Below, in pieces: positions 9,718-19,323 of a DNA stretch of 64,000 bases. The stretch is from NCBI RefSeq assembly GCF_001180325.1, contig NZ_CVSZ01000071.1:1-64000 (forward strand). Direction: 5' to 3'. Both the position numbers and the translations under genes were made by a program. This stretch comes from Prochlorococcus marinus (GTDB lineage Bacteria; Cyanobacteriota; Cyanobacteriia; PCC-6307; Cyanobiaceae). The stretch's first letter is position 1. Each line of letters starts with the position of its first letter. Below the pieces are notes generated by a model. That model worked only from the letters and a program-made list of their open reading frames with translations, did no database searches and was not told where the DNA came from.

Positions 9718-9977
9718 TACTTAGATTGAAGCTTCTCAATGGCAGTTTTGCTATCAATACTAGGGACATCACTTAATCCATTAGCATCAAACCAAGGGGC
9801 GCTAGCCCAATCAAAACCTTCGCCAAAAGTATTATCTGGTGCAGTTATATACCAGTGACATGATGCATCTGGTATGTCAATAGCACATTTTGACCAATCA
9901 TCTGACCACTGAGGAACTTGAACCCACAGCACTGAAGATAAAAGTAGAGATATTAGATTGATCATGAGTTTTATCAT
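9717..9977 (-). CDS. Small exported protein with two cysteines, unknown function
   Basis: An 86-residue protein. The first 20 or so residues (MIKLMINLISLLLSSVLWVQV) form a signal peptide or N-terminal anchor. The mature part is acidic and aromatic (QWSDDWSKCAIDIP, CHWYIT, WASAPWFDANGL) with cysteines that could pair in a disulfide in the periplasm or lumen. A start at the second methionine (MINLIS) is also possible. It lies between two repeat-bearing intergenic regions. I do not recognise the family. Confidence 0.75.
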   Translation of the reverse strand: MIKLMINLISLLLSSVLWVQVPQWSDDWSKCAIDIPDASCHWYITAPDNTFGEGFDWASAPWFDANGLSDVPSIDSKTAIEKLQSK

Positions 9978-10042
9978 ACAACATTAACTACTTTTATAGG
10001 ATTATTATTTATCTAATATAAGAATCATATATAGACTAGTTT

Positions 10043-10060
10043 ATAGTCTTATATGAGATT
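10043..10060. repeat. Repeat copy D (ATAGTCTTATATGAGATT)
   Basis: This carries the same TCTTATATGAGA core as copy C, in the gap between the pheT stop and the start of the small exported gene. It is preceded by AGACTA...TAGTCT, a short inverted repeat (10033-10049) that may form its own hairpin. Copies of the motif therefore flank the 86-residue gene on both sides. Confidence 0.8.
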
Positions 10061-10070
10061 AGCAATACAT

Positions 10071-12515
10071 CTAATTCCTCAATTTAGTGTTAAAACATTT
10101 TTCAACATTAGAAATAATATTTGAATGTATTGATGTAATATCCGAGTCCAGTAATGTTTTATCTTTATCTCTATAAGATAATCTAAATGTATAACTTATA
10201 TGATCATCTCCAAATTTAGTATCTTCAAAAACATCAAGTAAATTTACATCCTCTAAGAGATTTTTTCCTGTTTTTCTTATCTGTGATATTATTTCGCTAA
10301 TTAAAAATTTCTTACTGAAAACAAAATTTATATCCCTTTCTATTTTCGGAACAATTGGGTATTGCTTATATATTGGAATCCATTTATTTTTTCTTGTACT
10401 AGCTCCCAAGAGGTTAGATACATTTAATTTAAATAAATAAACTTTTTTTAATGACTTCTTTTCTAATATTAATTTGGGATGGATTTCACCAAAATAACCT
10501 GCATCTTTCCCTTCAATGAATAATTTCGCTGTTCTTCCTGGATGAAGAAAATCAATTGAAGCAGTAGGTTTATCCTGAATTTTTATATTCAAAGATGATA
10601 AAGCCTCCTTTAACTTTCCTCTGGCCTGGTAATAATTAAGATCGTTATCCTTACCGGAATTTATCCATTTTCCAAATTTTTTATTTCCATAAATTGCGCC
10701 ATTCAGAACTTCTTCTTGAATGAACTCAGTTTTCTTATGAAAAACATTTCCAATTTCAAATATATAACAACTTACTTGTCCAGCTTTAATATTACGGTTA
10801 ATTATCTCCAAATGCTCTTTCCAGATATTATCTCTAAGACAGCTTGTTTCTAATAACAAAGGATTAGAAATCTTTATAAGTTTTTCATTTTCTTCAGGAA
10901 CAAGAGAGTAGCTTAGTACTTCGTTAAAACCATTTTCTATAAAACCATTTTTTACTTTTCTCAATGCAAGCTGGCCAGATGACAATTTTCCAGGCTTAAT
11001 TGGATTAGGAAGTTTTAAGTCGAATCTGTCATACCCTATTAGTCTCGCTATTTCTTCAATTAAATCTATTTCTCTAATTAAATCATGTGATCTATTAGGA
11101 ATTACTGCTACATCCCAGCCATAATCTTTATTCTTTAAAGTACAACCTATGAGTTTTAATTTATCAACTACCTCATTATCAGATATATTTCTTTTTTCAA
11201 ATTGATCGTTAATTATTAGTGGACCAAGAATTTTATGTATTCGATTTCTACGTAATTTAATAAATAAATCCTCATTACTTATTAAATTTGAAGTATTGAT
11301 GATTGGTGAATGAATAGAAAAATATTCTTCTAAAAGATTAATTGCTCTTGTTACTGCACTTATTGTATTTTTTGATGAAATCCCTTTTTCATACCTGCTG
11401 CTAGATTCTGTTCTTATGCCAACCGCCTTTGAAGATTTTCTTATTATAACTGGATTAAAAACAGCGCCTTCAAGGTAAATAGATGAGGTAGTATTAGTAA
11501 CAGAAGTTTCTAAACCTCCTATTACCCCAGCAATAGCTACCGGTTTATCACAACAAGTAATAACTGTGATATTGTCATTTAAGTCATATTCTTTACCATC
11601 TAAGCAAATAAGACTTTCGTTATCCTTGCCTTTTCTTACAGAGAAATCTTCTGGAGTAACTTCCTTACCAATTAAGTTTGACAGTTTATGTTTATCAAAT
11701 GCATGCAAAGGTTGACCTTGTTCTAAAAGAATATAATTTGTCAAATCAACAAGAAGATTAATAGATTTAATACCTGATTTTTCTATACGGTCTTTAAGCC
11801 AATTTGGCGATAATTTCTCTCCATTTACTCCATCAATGCAGGTTAATGTATAAATGCAATTAGATTCTATAGCCTCTGGGCAAAGTTTAATTCCCTTAAG
11901 TAAATGAATATTATATTTATGGTTTAATACTGGAAAATTTAAGGTAGATTCCAAAAGGGCAGAAATTTCACGTGCTATACCCATAACAGACATTCCGTCA
12001 GGTCTATTAGCTGTAATGGCTAAATCATATATAAAATCATTTAGTTGAAGCAAGTCAGACCCTGGAGTGCCCAATTCATGTTTTAAAGCTAAATCTTCAT
12101 CAATAATCTCTATCCCTTCGCTAGAGTCCTCTAAACCCAGTTCATGCATTGAACAAATCATTCCTTCACTCATGACACCTCTAATTTCACTTCTTTTAAT
12201 AGTTAAATCAACAGCATTTAATTTCGCGCCGACAGTAGCAACATAAACATAAATATTTGGTTTAATATTGCGCGCACCACAGATAATTTGTAAATTCTTT
12301 GAATTACCAATATCGACTTGGCAAATTGAAAGTTTGTCAGATCCTTCGTGTTTTAAAACAGATAATACCTTACCTAAAACAACACCATTTACATTTTCTG
12401 AACAATCTTCTAAGGATTCAACCTCAAATCCACCAATTGACAATTTCTCAGAGAGATCTTCTGGAGTAGAAGTAATTTCTACTAAATTTTTCAACCAATT
12501 TTGAGAAACTTTCAT
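10071..12515 (-). CDS. pheT: Phenylalanyl-tRNA synthetase beta subunit
   Basis: An 814-residue beta subunit of the alpha2beta2 synthetase that charges tRNA-Phe. Domains run in order: an OB-fold tRNA-binding domain (residues about 40-150), the B1/B5 regions including the signature ITANRPDGMSVMGIAREI, the catalytic-core-like domain, and a C-terminal ferredoxin-fold anticodon-binding domain (about 710-814). Length is normal. Codons for residues about 709-729 are the segment copied in inverted form at 1-63. The repeat copy D lies just after the stop. Confidence 0.97.
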   Translation of the reverse strand: MKVSQNWLKNLVEITSTPEDLSEKLSIGGFEVESLEDCSENVNGVVLGKVLSVLKHEGSDKLSICQVDIGNSKNLQIICGARNIKPNIYVYVATVGAKLNAVDLTIKRSEIRGVMSEGMICSMHELGLEDSSEGIEIIDEDLALKHELGTPGSDLLQLNDFIYDLAITANRPDGMSVMGIAREISALLESTLNFPVLNHKYNIHLLKGIKLCPEAIESNCIYTLTCIDGVNGEKLSPNWLKDRIEKSGIKSINLLVDLTNYILLEQGQPLHAFDKHKLSNLIGKEVTPEDFSVRKGKDNESLICLDGKEYDLNDNITVITCCDKPVAIAGVIGGLETSVTNTTSSIYLEGAVFNPVIIRKSSKAVGIRTESSSRYEKGISSKNTISAVTRAINLLEEYFSIHSPIINTSNLISNEDLFIKLRRNRIHKILGPLIINDQFEKRNISDNEVVDKLKLIGCTLKNKDYGWDVAVIPNRSHDLIREIDLIEEIARLIGYDRFDLKLPNPIKPGKLSSGQLALRKVKNGFIENGFNEVLSYSLVPEENEKLIKISNPLLLETSCLRDNIWKEHLEIINRNIKAGQVSCYIFEIGNVFHKKTEFIQEEVLNGAIYGNKKFGKWINSGKDNDLNYYQARGKLKEALSSLNIKIQDKPTASIDFLHPGRTAKLFIEGKDAGYFGEIHPKLILEKKSLKKVYLFKLNVSNLLGASTRKNKWIPIYKQYPIVPKIERDINFVFSKKFLISEIISQIRKTGKNLLEDVNLLDVFEDTKFGDDHISYTFRLSYRDKDKTLLDSDITSIHSNIISNVEKCFNTKLRN

Positions 12516-12616
12516 ATATATTTTTTAACCAATGATGAAAAAAGAAATGAGTTAATCTTCAAAAAAGTTTGTTGAAGATGTACAATAGAAAATTATACAA
12601 TAAAATATTAATCAAA

Positions 12617-12811
12617 ATGGCCAAAAAAGGGACAAGAGTAGTAGTGACCCTGGAATGTACTGAAGCAAGGACAAGCACAGATCCTAAGAGATCAAATGGT
12701 GTCTCAAGATATACTACCGAAAAGAATCGTAGAAATACAACGGAGAGATTAGAACTAAAAAAGTTTAATCCACATTTAAACAGAATGACAATTCACAAAG
12801 AAATAAAGTAA
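12617..12811 (+). CDS. rpmG: 50S ribosomal protein L33
   Basis: A 64-residue protein, [20 protein letters not shown] to the stop, with the L33 ending [12 protein letters not shown]. The frame is open for 16 codons upstream, but that part does not match L33, so the ATG at 12617 is preferred. It is divergent from pheT and followed by rpsR 17 bp downstream, a pairing common in cyanobacteria. Confidence 0.95.
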   Translation: MAKKGTRVVVTLECTEARTSTDPKRSNGVSRYTTEKNRRNTTERLELKKFNPHLNRMTIHKEIK

Positions 12812-12828
12812 TCAAATCAAATTAAATC

Positions 12829-13050
12829 ATGCCTAATTCAATTTTTAAAAAACAATTATCACCTATCAAACCTGGTGATCCAATTGACTATAAGGATGTA
12901 GAACTACTAAAAAAATTCATAACTGAGAGGGGTAAAATCCTACCAAGAAGGATGACAGGTTTAACTTCTAAACAACAAAGAGATCTTACGTTAGCTGTAA
13001 AAAGAGCAAGAATTGTAGCTCTTTTACCCTTCGTAAATCCTGAAGGATAA
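12829..13050 (+). CDS. rpsR: 30S ribosomal protein S18
   Basis: A 73-residue S18 with the conserved [21 protein letters not shown] and [22 protein letters not shown], binding 16S rRNA in the platform next to S6. It is cotranscribed with rpmG. Confidence 0.96.
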   Translation: MPNSIFKKQLSPIKPGDPIDYKDVELLKKFITERGKILPRRMTGLTSKQQRDLTLAVKRARIVALLPFVNPEG

Positions 13051-13095
13051 TTTCATATTTAATATAGTTAGCACTATAATTAGAAATTAGAATAT

Positions 13096-14280
13096 TTGAA
13101 AGATTTAACTAATTTAAAAACATATATTATTGATTCTGAAGATCCACATGAGATTGATGATGCTATTTCATTAGAATTAAAAGGGGGAAATAAAAAAATT
13201 TTTTGGATACATATTAGTAATCCATGCAAATTCTTTTCTCATGACTCTAAAATTGATTTGGATGCAAGAAAGAGAAATAGCAGTTTATATTTAATTGATC
13301 TATATGTCCCAATGCTACCTAAAGATATTCTTGAAAAGGCAAATCTAGCTCAAAATAAAATTTCAGAAACTATTAGTGCCGCAATAGAATTCAATGCCGA
13401 TGGATCAATAAATAATTATGAAATAACAGAAGCAATAATTAAACCAAAATATCAATTAACATATGAAGATGCAAATGAAATATTAGAATTAGAACCTAAA
13501 GAAGAAACAGAATTAATTGAGATTAAAAATTTATTAGAAAAAAGTATTCTATTCAGAAAGAAACAAGGCGCAATTAATTTTGAAAGTCCTAATAGTAAAA
13601 TTAAATTAGAAAAGAATAGGATTATAATACATAAATTAGAGAAAACAATATCACAAATTATAGTTGCAGAATCAATGATATTAATGGGTTATGTAACAAG
13701 TTTATTTATAGATAAAAATAATTTAGCGGCCGTATTTAGGATTCAGAAATTAAATTGCAATCCAACTGAAATACTTGATAAATACAATGATAGTGATATT
13801 AAATATATAATATTAAAACAATATATGGGAAGAAGTTATTTAACGACAAAGCCAGGAATACATGAATCATTAGGTCTCAAAATGTATGTACAATGTACTT
13901 CACCATTAAGAAGATATCTTGATTTAATTATACAAAGACAAGTATATAATAAAATTAATAATAACGAAATACTAAGTAAGGATTCAGTCTCTAAGATTAT
14001 AGATTATTCAAAGAATAGACAATCAGAGAATAATAACATTTTTAAAAATAATAAATTTAAGTATTTAAAATTATTTTTTAAGAATGAAAAAAAACCATTT
14101 TATAAAATAATATTTGTTAAGTGGATTAATCACAAAAAAAATATTGCATTGGTTTATTTTCCAGATTATTCACTAGAAATACTTATTACTCTATTTGTAT
14201 CAATAGAAATATATAGTAATAAAATTTATAAAGTTAAATTTATTATAAATGAAAGTAATCTTTTAGAGTTTATTTATTAG
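13096..14280 (+). CDS. Minimal RNB-domain ribonuclease (RNase II family)
   Basis: A 394-residue protein that starts (TTG, 13096) almost directly at the catalytic motif: IIDSEDPHEIDDAISLE with D13, D21 and D22 aligning with metal-binding aspartates of RNase II/R. Position 19 is Glu where those enzymes have Asp, which is seen in some cyanobacterial and plant members. The later core motif QCTSPLRRYLDLIIQRQ is present. It lacks the N-terminal cold-shock domains and probably the C-terminal S1 domain of RNase R. Its position after rpsR matches the gene often labelled zam in cyanobacteria. It probably degrades RNA 3' to 5'. The codon bias, rich in AAA/ATA, matches its neighbours. Confidence 0.85.
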   Translation: MKDLTNLKTYIIDSEDPHEIDDAISLELKGGNKKIFWIHISNPCKFFSHDSKIDLDARKRNSSLYLIDLYVPMLPKDILEKANLAQNKISETISAAIEFNADGSINNYEITEAIIKPKYQLTYEDANEILELEPKEETELIEIKNLLEKSILFRKKQGAINFESPNSKIKLEKNRIIIHKLEKTISQIIVAESMILMGYVTSLFIDKNNLAAVFRIQKLNCNPTEILDKYNDSDIKYIILKQYMGRSYLTTKPGIHESLGLKMYVQCTSPLRRYLDLIIQRQVYNKINNNEILSKDSVSKIIDYSKNRQSENNNIFKNNKFKYLKLFFKNEKKPFYKIIFVKWINHKKNIALVYFPDYSLEILITLFVSIEIYSNKIYKVKFIINESNLLEFIY

Positions 14281-14348
14281 AAAGATAATGGATACAATAG
14301 GTTATTATTAGTTTAAAAAATATCTGTTAGTATTAATAAAAAAGCTTC

Positions 14349-15893
14349 ATGACATTTGTCATTACCACCCCTTTATACTATGTTAATGATAAACCTCATT
14401 TAGGAAGTGTATATACAACAATAATTTGTGACTCAATAGCTAGATATAAAAGACTTGCAGGTGAAGATGTTATTTTCATCACTGGAGTTGATGAACATGG
14501 TTTGAAAATACAAAGAACAGCTAATGAAAAGGGTATTGAACCAAAATCACATTGTGATGAAATCTCAGAAGTCTTTAATGATAATTGGAAAAATTGGAAT
14601 ATATCCTTTGATAAATTTATAAGAACAAGCTCAAACAATCATGAGATTATTGTTAGTGAATTCTATGAAAGAGTAAAAGCATCAGATGATATCTATATGG
14701 GAGTTCAAAAAGGTTGGTATTGTGTCGGTTGTGAAGAATTTAAAGATAATCCAGAAAACTCATCAACATACAAATGTCCCATACATCAAAAAAATCTAGA
14801 ATGGAAAAATGAAGAGAATCTTTTTTTTAGACTTTCAAAATATCAAAAGGAGATTGAGAAAATAATCAACCAACCTTCTTTTATAGAGCCAATAGAAAGA
14901 AAGAATGAAATTATAAATTTTGTATCTAGAGGTTTAAAGGATTTTTCAATTTCAAGAACAAATGTTACATGGGGAATACCAGTCCCTGGTTACGATAACC
15001 ATACTTTTTATGTATGGTTTGATGCTTTACTTGGATATATAAGTGCCATTAGTTCTGATGCGACAGAACATTTATTAGAAAAATCAATTAATGGAGGATG
15101 GCCAGCTGATGTTCATTTTATTGGTAAAGATATTCTGAGATTCCATGCTGTATATTGGCCAGCAATGCTTATTTCTGCCAATATGAAAGTTCCTAAAAAG
15201 GTATTTGGGCATGGGTTTCTTACAAGAGAGGGGCAAAAAATGGGTAAAAGCTTGGGTAATGTACTTGATCCTGATTTATTGCTCACAAAATATGGAAATG
15301 ATCCTGTAAGGTGGTATCTCATTAAAGACATATCACTAGGAAATGATGGAGATTTTCAAGATAAAAGATTTGTTGACATTATCAATAATGACTTAGCTAA
15401 TACAATTGGCAATTTATTAAATAGAACATCATCTATGTCTAGAAAATGGTTTGATAATAAAGTGCCAAATAATGAAAATTCTTTAAGTGAAAATAAATTA
15501 GAGAATTATGCCAAAATTGCAGTTGAAAACTTTATTTATAACTTTGATAACTACAAATTAGACCTAGCAGCTAATGAGGTACTTAGCCTAGCAATTAATA
15601 CAAATTTGTATTTGAATGATAATCAGCCCTGGCTGTTAATAAAAGAGAAAGATAAACTACCTCAAGTTAAACAAATTATTTATAACGTTTTAGAAAGTAC
15701 TCGAATAATAGGATTGTTATTACTACCTTTATTACCTGAATTATCTACAAAAATTAATGAACAACTTGGATCTATATATAGAGAAGAAATTCCTTGGAAA
15801 CAACAATTAAGTTGGGGATTACTAGTAAGTAACTCGAGTCTTCCTAAACCCACTCCAATTATAAATAAACTGGAGTATGAGCAGCATCTTTAG
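14349..15893 (+). CDS. metG: Methionyl-tRNA synthetase
   Basis: A 514-residue class I synthetase. The HIGH-like motif is HLGS (17-20), the KMSKS-like motif is KMGKS (297-301), and a zinc-knuckle-like CVGC ... KCPIHQ insert lies in the connecting peptide. The WGIPVPG and FYVWFDALLGY motifs of the catalytic fold are present. There is no C-terminal dimerisation OB-fold, as usual for the short bacterial form. It overlaps the following lipoprotein gene by 17 bp. Confidence 0.96.
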   Translation: MTFVITTPLYYVNDKPHLGSVYTTIICDSIARYKRLAGEDVIFITGVDEHGLKIQRTANEKGIEPKSHCDEISEVFNDNWKNWNISFDKFIRTSSNNHEIIVSEFYERVKASDDIYMGVQKGWYCVGCEEFKDNPENSSTYKCPIHQKNLEWKNEENLFFRLSKYQKEIEKIINQPSFIEPIERKNEIINFVSRGLKDFSISRTNVTWGIPVPGYDNHTFYVWFDALLGYISAISSDATEHLLEKSINGGWPADVHFIGKDILRFHAVYWPAMLISANMKVPKKVFGHGFLTREGQKMGKSLGNVLDPDLLLTKYGNDPVRWYLIKDISLGNDGDFQDKRFVDIINNDLANTIGNLLNRTSSMSRKWFDNKVPNNENSLSENKLENYAKIAVENFIYNFDNYKLDLAANEVLSLAINTNLYLNDNQPWLLIKEKDKLPQVKQIIYNVLESTRIIGLLLLPLLPELSTKINEQLGSIYREEIPWKQQLSWGLLVSNSSLPKPTPIINKLEYEQHL

Positions 15894-16500
15894 ATCAATA
15901 ATTTTTCTTCCATTATTTATGCTTGGTTGTGCCCCAAATGTAATTGATGAAAATAAGGTTAAACAAAAAATAGACAATCTAGATATGACTATTTTCTCTA
16001 AAAATGGAGATAAAATATATTCAATTACCAGTCCAAATTCAAGTTATAACAATATTGAATTAAAGTTCGAACTAACAAAACCTATCATTAATATTCTCAA
16101 TGGGGAAGAAACTAAATATATTATTAGTTCAGAAGAATCTTCATTATCAGACAACAATAAACTCCTGAAATTGAAAGGGAATGTTAAATTAAAAACTCTA
16201 AAAAAAGATGTGGATATTTTATATGCCGATAATTTTACTTGGAATATAGAAAATACTAACTATCTATTAGAGGGAAATATAAGATTTGAAAATCAAAATA
16301 TCATCTTAAATGCAGGAAAGGCCATATTGGGTTCAGATAACATAATTGAATTTTTCAATCCCGTAAAATACTTAATAAAAGATGAAAACAACGAAAATAA
16401 ATATGAAATAAATTCAGAAAATGCTTACTATAATTTAGATACTGAATCAGTAAGTTTTAAAGCAAAAGATAAAAGAGTTAAATCAATAATTTATTTTTAA
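15877..16500 (+). CDS. LptC-like lipoprotein (LPS export)
   Basis: A 207-residue protein with a lipoprotein signal peptide: hydrophobic residues 5-17, then the lipobox LGC with C18 as lipidation site. The rest is a beta-rich LptC/OstA-like fold with repeated strands such as KLKGNVKLKTLKKDV and LLEGNIRFENQNIIL. LptC relays lipopolysaccharide from the LptBFG transporter to LptA in the periplasm. It overlaps metG by 17 bp and shares a TTAA double stop with the convergent gene at 16497. Confidence 0.75.
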   Translation: MSSIFRSIIFLPLFMLGCAPNVIDENKVKQKIDNLDMTIFSKNGDKIYSITSPNSSYNNIELKFELTKPIINILNGEETKYIISSEESSLSDNNKLLKLKGNVKLKTLKKDVDILYADNFTWNIENTNYLLEGNIRFENQNIILNAGKAILGSDNIIEFFNPVKYLIKDENNENKYEINSENAYYNLDTESVSFKAKDKRVKSIIYF

Positions 16501-17123
16501 ATTTTATTTTTTGAAAAAATATTATTAATTTTCTTGGACCAGTTATTAATCCATTTTTCATCAGACTTGGTAAAACACTTAGCACTCCATCCTCCTATCA
16601 ATATAAAAGCCTTATTATTTATAGGTACAACTAAAATAGATGGAATGTCGGCGCAAAAATTAAAAAATTCATCTCTTCCTGGATAAAATTTAGTGTTTGC
16701 TAATGATATTAATTTCATATCTTTTATAGATCTCAGGCAGGTTTCCCCGGGTTTAAAATCATTACTTGAAGTCATTCCTCTACTCAATATATTAACTCCA
16801 TCATTGTGAATCAATATTGCTGCTGCTGCTGTAGAAGTTAATATTGCTTCAGAACCCCATGCAAGTTCATCAATAACTTCATCCGGCATATTTCTGTCGA
16901 AGATAAACTTATTTTCTCCTTTTAAAGCAACTTTCTCACCAGCTAATGGTTCGAATTGTTTAAATAAAAAGCCTATCAAAATAATAATTAATGAAGCTAT
17001 TGCGGCTAACACTTGTGCTCTTTCAAGCTCAGGAGTGATTGTTTCTATTGAAATGAAATTTGCTATCTGAAAAATAAAGAGTATGGCACCGATTAAAATT
17101 AATGATTTCCCATTGAATCCCAT
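16497..17123 (-). CDS. Cofactor assembly of complex C subunit B (CCB2/CCB4-like)
   Basis: A 208-residue protein with two N-terminal membrane helices (about 8-26 and 36-54) and a soluble C-terminal domain containing LTSTAAAAILIHND and YPGRDEFFNF. This matches the cyanobacterial homologues of chloroplast CCB2/CCB4, which attach heme ci to cytochrome b6 of the b6f complex. The stop codon overlaps the convergent lptC-like gene by 4 bp. Confidence 0.8.
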   Translation of the reverse strand: MGFNGKSLILIGAILFIFQIANFISIETITPELERAQVLAAIASLIIILIGFLFKQFEPLAGEKVALKGENKFIFDRNMPDEVIDELAWGSEAILTSTAAAAILIHNDGVNILSRGMTSSNDFKPGETCLRSIKDMKLISLANTKFYPGRDEFFNFCADIPSILVVPINNKAFILIGGWSAKCFTKSDEKWINNWSKKINNIFSKNKI

Positions 17124-17234
17124 ATTTTAAATATGTTAGTTCAAATTAAATTATGCAAATATTATATTGTTTAGTACATTTAAAATTACTCAAACATATG
17201 GTTTTTAATATATAATTAACCAAAACCTTTTAAA

Positions 17235-17546
17235 ATGAACCTATACATCAATAAATATATACTTTCTTTAATCTTTACTGGCTTAATTTTTATTCTTAAC
17301 CCCTCGACTACATACGCAAATTCAATTTCTAGTATAAATAAATATTTTGGTACTACTCAACAGAAGACTGTTATAAATTACGAAAAAAGTCAGCCTTCAT
17401 CTATTGACAACCCTGTAGTTGATCCAAATTTTAACACTATGAGATCAAAAGATACTGAAAGCTCAACTGCTACTTATATAGTTGTAGGATTGTTAATTGC
17501 TGCCACAATTATTCCTTTAGCAACATGGTGGTATTTCTCTAAATAA
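17235..17546 (+). CDS. Conserved small membrane protein
   Basis: A 103-residue protein with a signal peptide at 1-28 (ending TTYA-N) and a C-terminal transmembrane helix (about 80-99, IVVGLLIAATIIPLATWWYF). The exported middle is Ser/Thr/Asn-rich. It is 10 bp upstream of cobU and may be cotranscribed. Family not identified. Confidence 0.75.
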   Translation: MNLYINKYILSLIFTGLIFILNPSTTYANSISSINKYFGTTQQKTVINYEKSQPSSIDNPVVDPNFNTMRSKDTESSTATYIVVGLLIAATIIPLATWWYFSK

Positions 17547-17556
17547 TCGAGAATTT

Positions 17557-18117
17557 ATGAATGCCAATCATTTAAGTATTAGTGAATATTCATCTTATAT
17601 AGTTTTTATAACAGGCGGTACAAAGAGTGGTAAAAGTGAATTTGCGGAGCATCTTGCAAAGGAGGTAAAAAAATTATCATATGTTGCCTTATCTGAAAAC
17701 TATTTGGATGATAAAGAATGGCAAGATAAAATTAATTTACACCGAAAAAGAAGGCCAAAAGATTGGAAATTAATAGAAACAACAGACCTATTAAATACAT
17801 TAAGGAATGAAGAAGATCCATTATTAATAGATTCTATTGGAGGATTCGTTATGAAAAGTATTGGCAAGGAACAAAATGAATGGTCAACAAAAATGAATTC
17901 ACTTATAAGTCTCTTAATGAAAAGAAAAAGCAAAACAATTATTGTAGGAGAACAAGTAGGTTGGAGTCTGGTCTCTGAATATAAAATTGGTAATACATAT
18001 ATTGAAAGAATCGGCGAACTTCAAAAGAGAATAACCAAAATATCAAAAGATAATTGGCTAGCTATAAACGGAAGAGCAATCAAAATAGATGAAATAAGTA
18101 TTGAAATACCTAATTAA
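17557..18117 (+). CDS. cobU: Adenosylcobinamide kinase / guanylyltransferase
   Basis: A 186-residue bifunctional enzyme of the nucleotide-loop stage of B12 synthesis, phosphorylating and then guanylating adenosylcobinamide. The P-loop is GGTKSGKS (20-27). R-rich HRKRRPKDWKLIE and the acidic motif LLIDSIGGFV are typical, as is IVGEQVGWSLV. Length is normal. Confidence 0.93.
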   Translation: MNANHLSISEYSSYIVFITGGTKSGKSEFAEHLAKEVKKLSYVALSENYLDDKEWQDKINLHRKRRPKDWKLIETTDLLNTLRNEEDPLLIDSIGGFVMKSIGKEQNEWSTKMNSLISLLMKRKSKTIIVGEQVGWSLVSEYKIGNTYIERIGELQKRITKISKDNWLAINGRAIKIDEISIEIPN

Positions 18118-18119
18118 AA

Positions 18120-18602
18120 TTGGAAATCGCTCTTTTTGAACCTAGAATCCCACAAAATACTGGTAATATTGCCAGAACATGTGCTGCATTTAATATACCT
18201 TTAAATCTTATAGAACCCTTGGGTTTTAAGCTAGAAGATAAATATTTAAAAAGAGCAGGATTAGATTATTGGCCTCTAGTTACTGTTAATCAGTATGAGA
18301 ATTTTGAAATATTTTTAACGTCAAAATCAACAAAAAGAATAATTTCTTTTAGTAAAAAAAATGGATTATATTTGAAAGATTTTAAATTTAAGCAAAATGA
18401 TATTTTGCTATTTGGGAGAGAAGATTCAGGATTACCTGATTCCATTATTGATAAAAGCGACTTTTTAATATCAATATTTATGCCGAATATACAGACTGGA
18501 AACAATGATCAAAAAGGTGTTAGAAGTTTAAACCTTTCTGTAGCATGTGGAATTGCTATATATGAGGCCCACAAACAAATAAATTTTCAAAATGGTAATT
18601 AA
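18120..18602 (+). CDS. trmL: tRNA (cytidine(34)-2'-O)-methyltransferase
   Basis: A 160-residue SPOUT methyltransferase starting at TTG (MEIALFEPRIPQNTGNIART), 2 bp after cobU. SPOUT motifs are visible: NTGNIARTC, DILLFGREDSGLP and RSLNLSVACGIAIYEA, the last forming the trefoil-knot AdoMet site. TrmL methylates the wobble base of leucine tRNAs. Confidence 0.93.
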   Translation: MEIALFEPRIPQNTGNIARTCAAFNIPLNLIEPLGFKLEDKYLKRAGLDYWPLVTVNQYENFEIFLTSKSTKRIISFSKKNGLYLKDFKFKQNDILLFGREDSGLPDSIIDKSDFLISIFMPNIQTGNNDQKGVRSLNLSVACGIAIYEAHKQINFQNGN

Positions 18603-18631
18603 GTACAACCAATGCCTTACAATATTCCCAT

Positions 18632-18705
<74 letters not shown>

Positions 18706-18772
18706 TTTTCAATACTTTTCAATTGAAGAACATAGGTAAATTTTTAATATAATTAAAGTATTCAAGACAATA

Positions 18773-19060
18773 ATGTTTAATTCACTCGGCACAGTCTTAG
18801 ATCCAAAAAAATCTAAAGCAAAATATCCAGAAGCAAGAGTTATAGTTCTTGATGACAATTTTAATACTTTTCAACATGTTGCAAATTGTCTTCTAGCAAT
18901 AATCCCAAGGATGTGTGAACAAAGGGCATGGGATCTAACCATCAAAGTTGACAAGGCAGGATCTGCAGAGGTATGGAGAGGTAATCTTGAACAGGCAGAG
19001 CTGTATCATGAGCAACTATTCAGCAAAGGATTAACAATGGCTCCAATTGAGAAAACATAA
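18773..19060 (+). CDS. clpS: ClpS adaptor of the ClpAP/ClpCP protease
   Basis: A 95-residue ClpS adaptor that delivers N-degron substrates to the Clp ATPase. The conserved core is ARVIVLDDNFNTFQHVANCL (about 22-41), with the DDNFNTF segment lining the N-degron pocket. It ends with the family's GLTMAPIEKT. ATG start, normal size for a cyanobacterial ClpS. Confidence 0.93.
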   Translation: MFNSLGTVLDPKKSKAKYPEARVIVLDDNFNTFQHVANCLLAIIPRMCEQRAWDLTIKVDKAGSAEVWRGNLEQAELYHEQLFSKGLTMAPIEKT

Positions 19061-19071
19061 AATAAGTAAGA

Positions 19072-19323
19072 TTGACAGAAAATTTCTGGCTTATAAATTC
19101 GAATCGTTCAAGGGTTAAAAGGTTTTCAAAGAATAATCATAATAAAGATAAATTTTTTGAATATATGTTTATTGACTCTGGAAGAATTCTTGGTGTTTTA
19201 GGAAAAGAGCCACCTCTTATGACAACCAGAGAAGAACTTAAAGTTCATAAAGCTAGAGATGAATGGAGAAAATTAATCGCTCAAGGTTGGAGGAGAACCA
19301 AACCAGTTTGGGAAGACTATTAG
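19072..19323 (+). CDS. DUF1651 family protein
   Basis: An 83-residue protein starting at TTG (MTENFWLINSNRS) with the DUF1651 hallmarks of an N-terminal WL, then REELKVHKARDEWRKLI and QGWRRTKPVWE. The family is restricted to marine picocyanobacteria and often multicopy; no function is known. It is 11 bp after clpS. Confidence 0.85.
   Translation: MTENFWLINSNRSRVKRFSKNNHNKDKFFEYMFIDSGRILGVLGKEPPLMTTREELKVHKARDEWRKLIAQGWRRTKPVWEDY

Noticed and set aside
12569..12616. In-frame extension upstream of rpmG
   Set aside because: The 16 extra codons do not resemble L33; the ATG at 12617 restores the normal protein.
13096..14280. Truncated RNase R pseudogene
   Set aside because: The frame is long and intact with the catalytic motif and the later RNB motifs; a short form without RNA-binding domains is a known cyanobacterial type.
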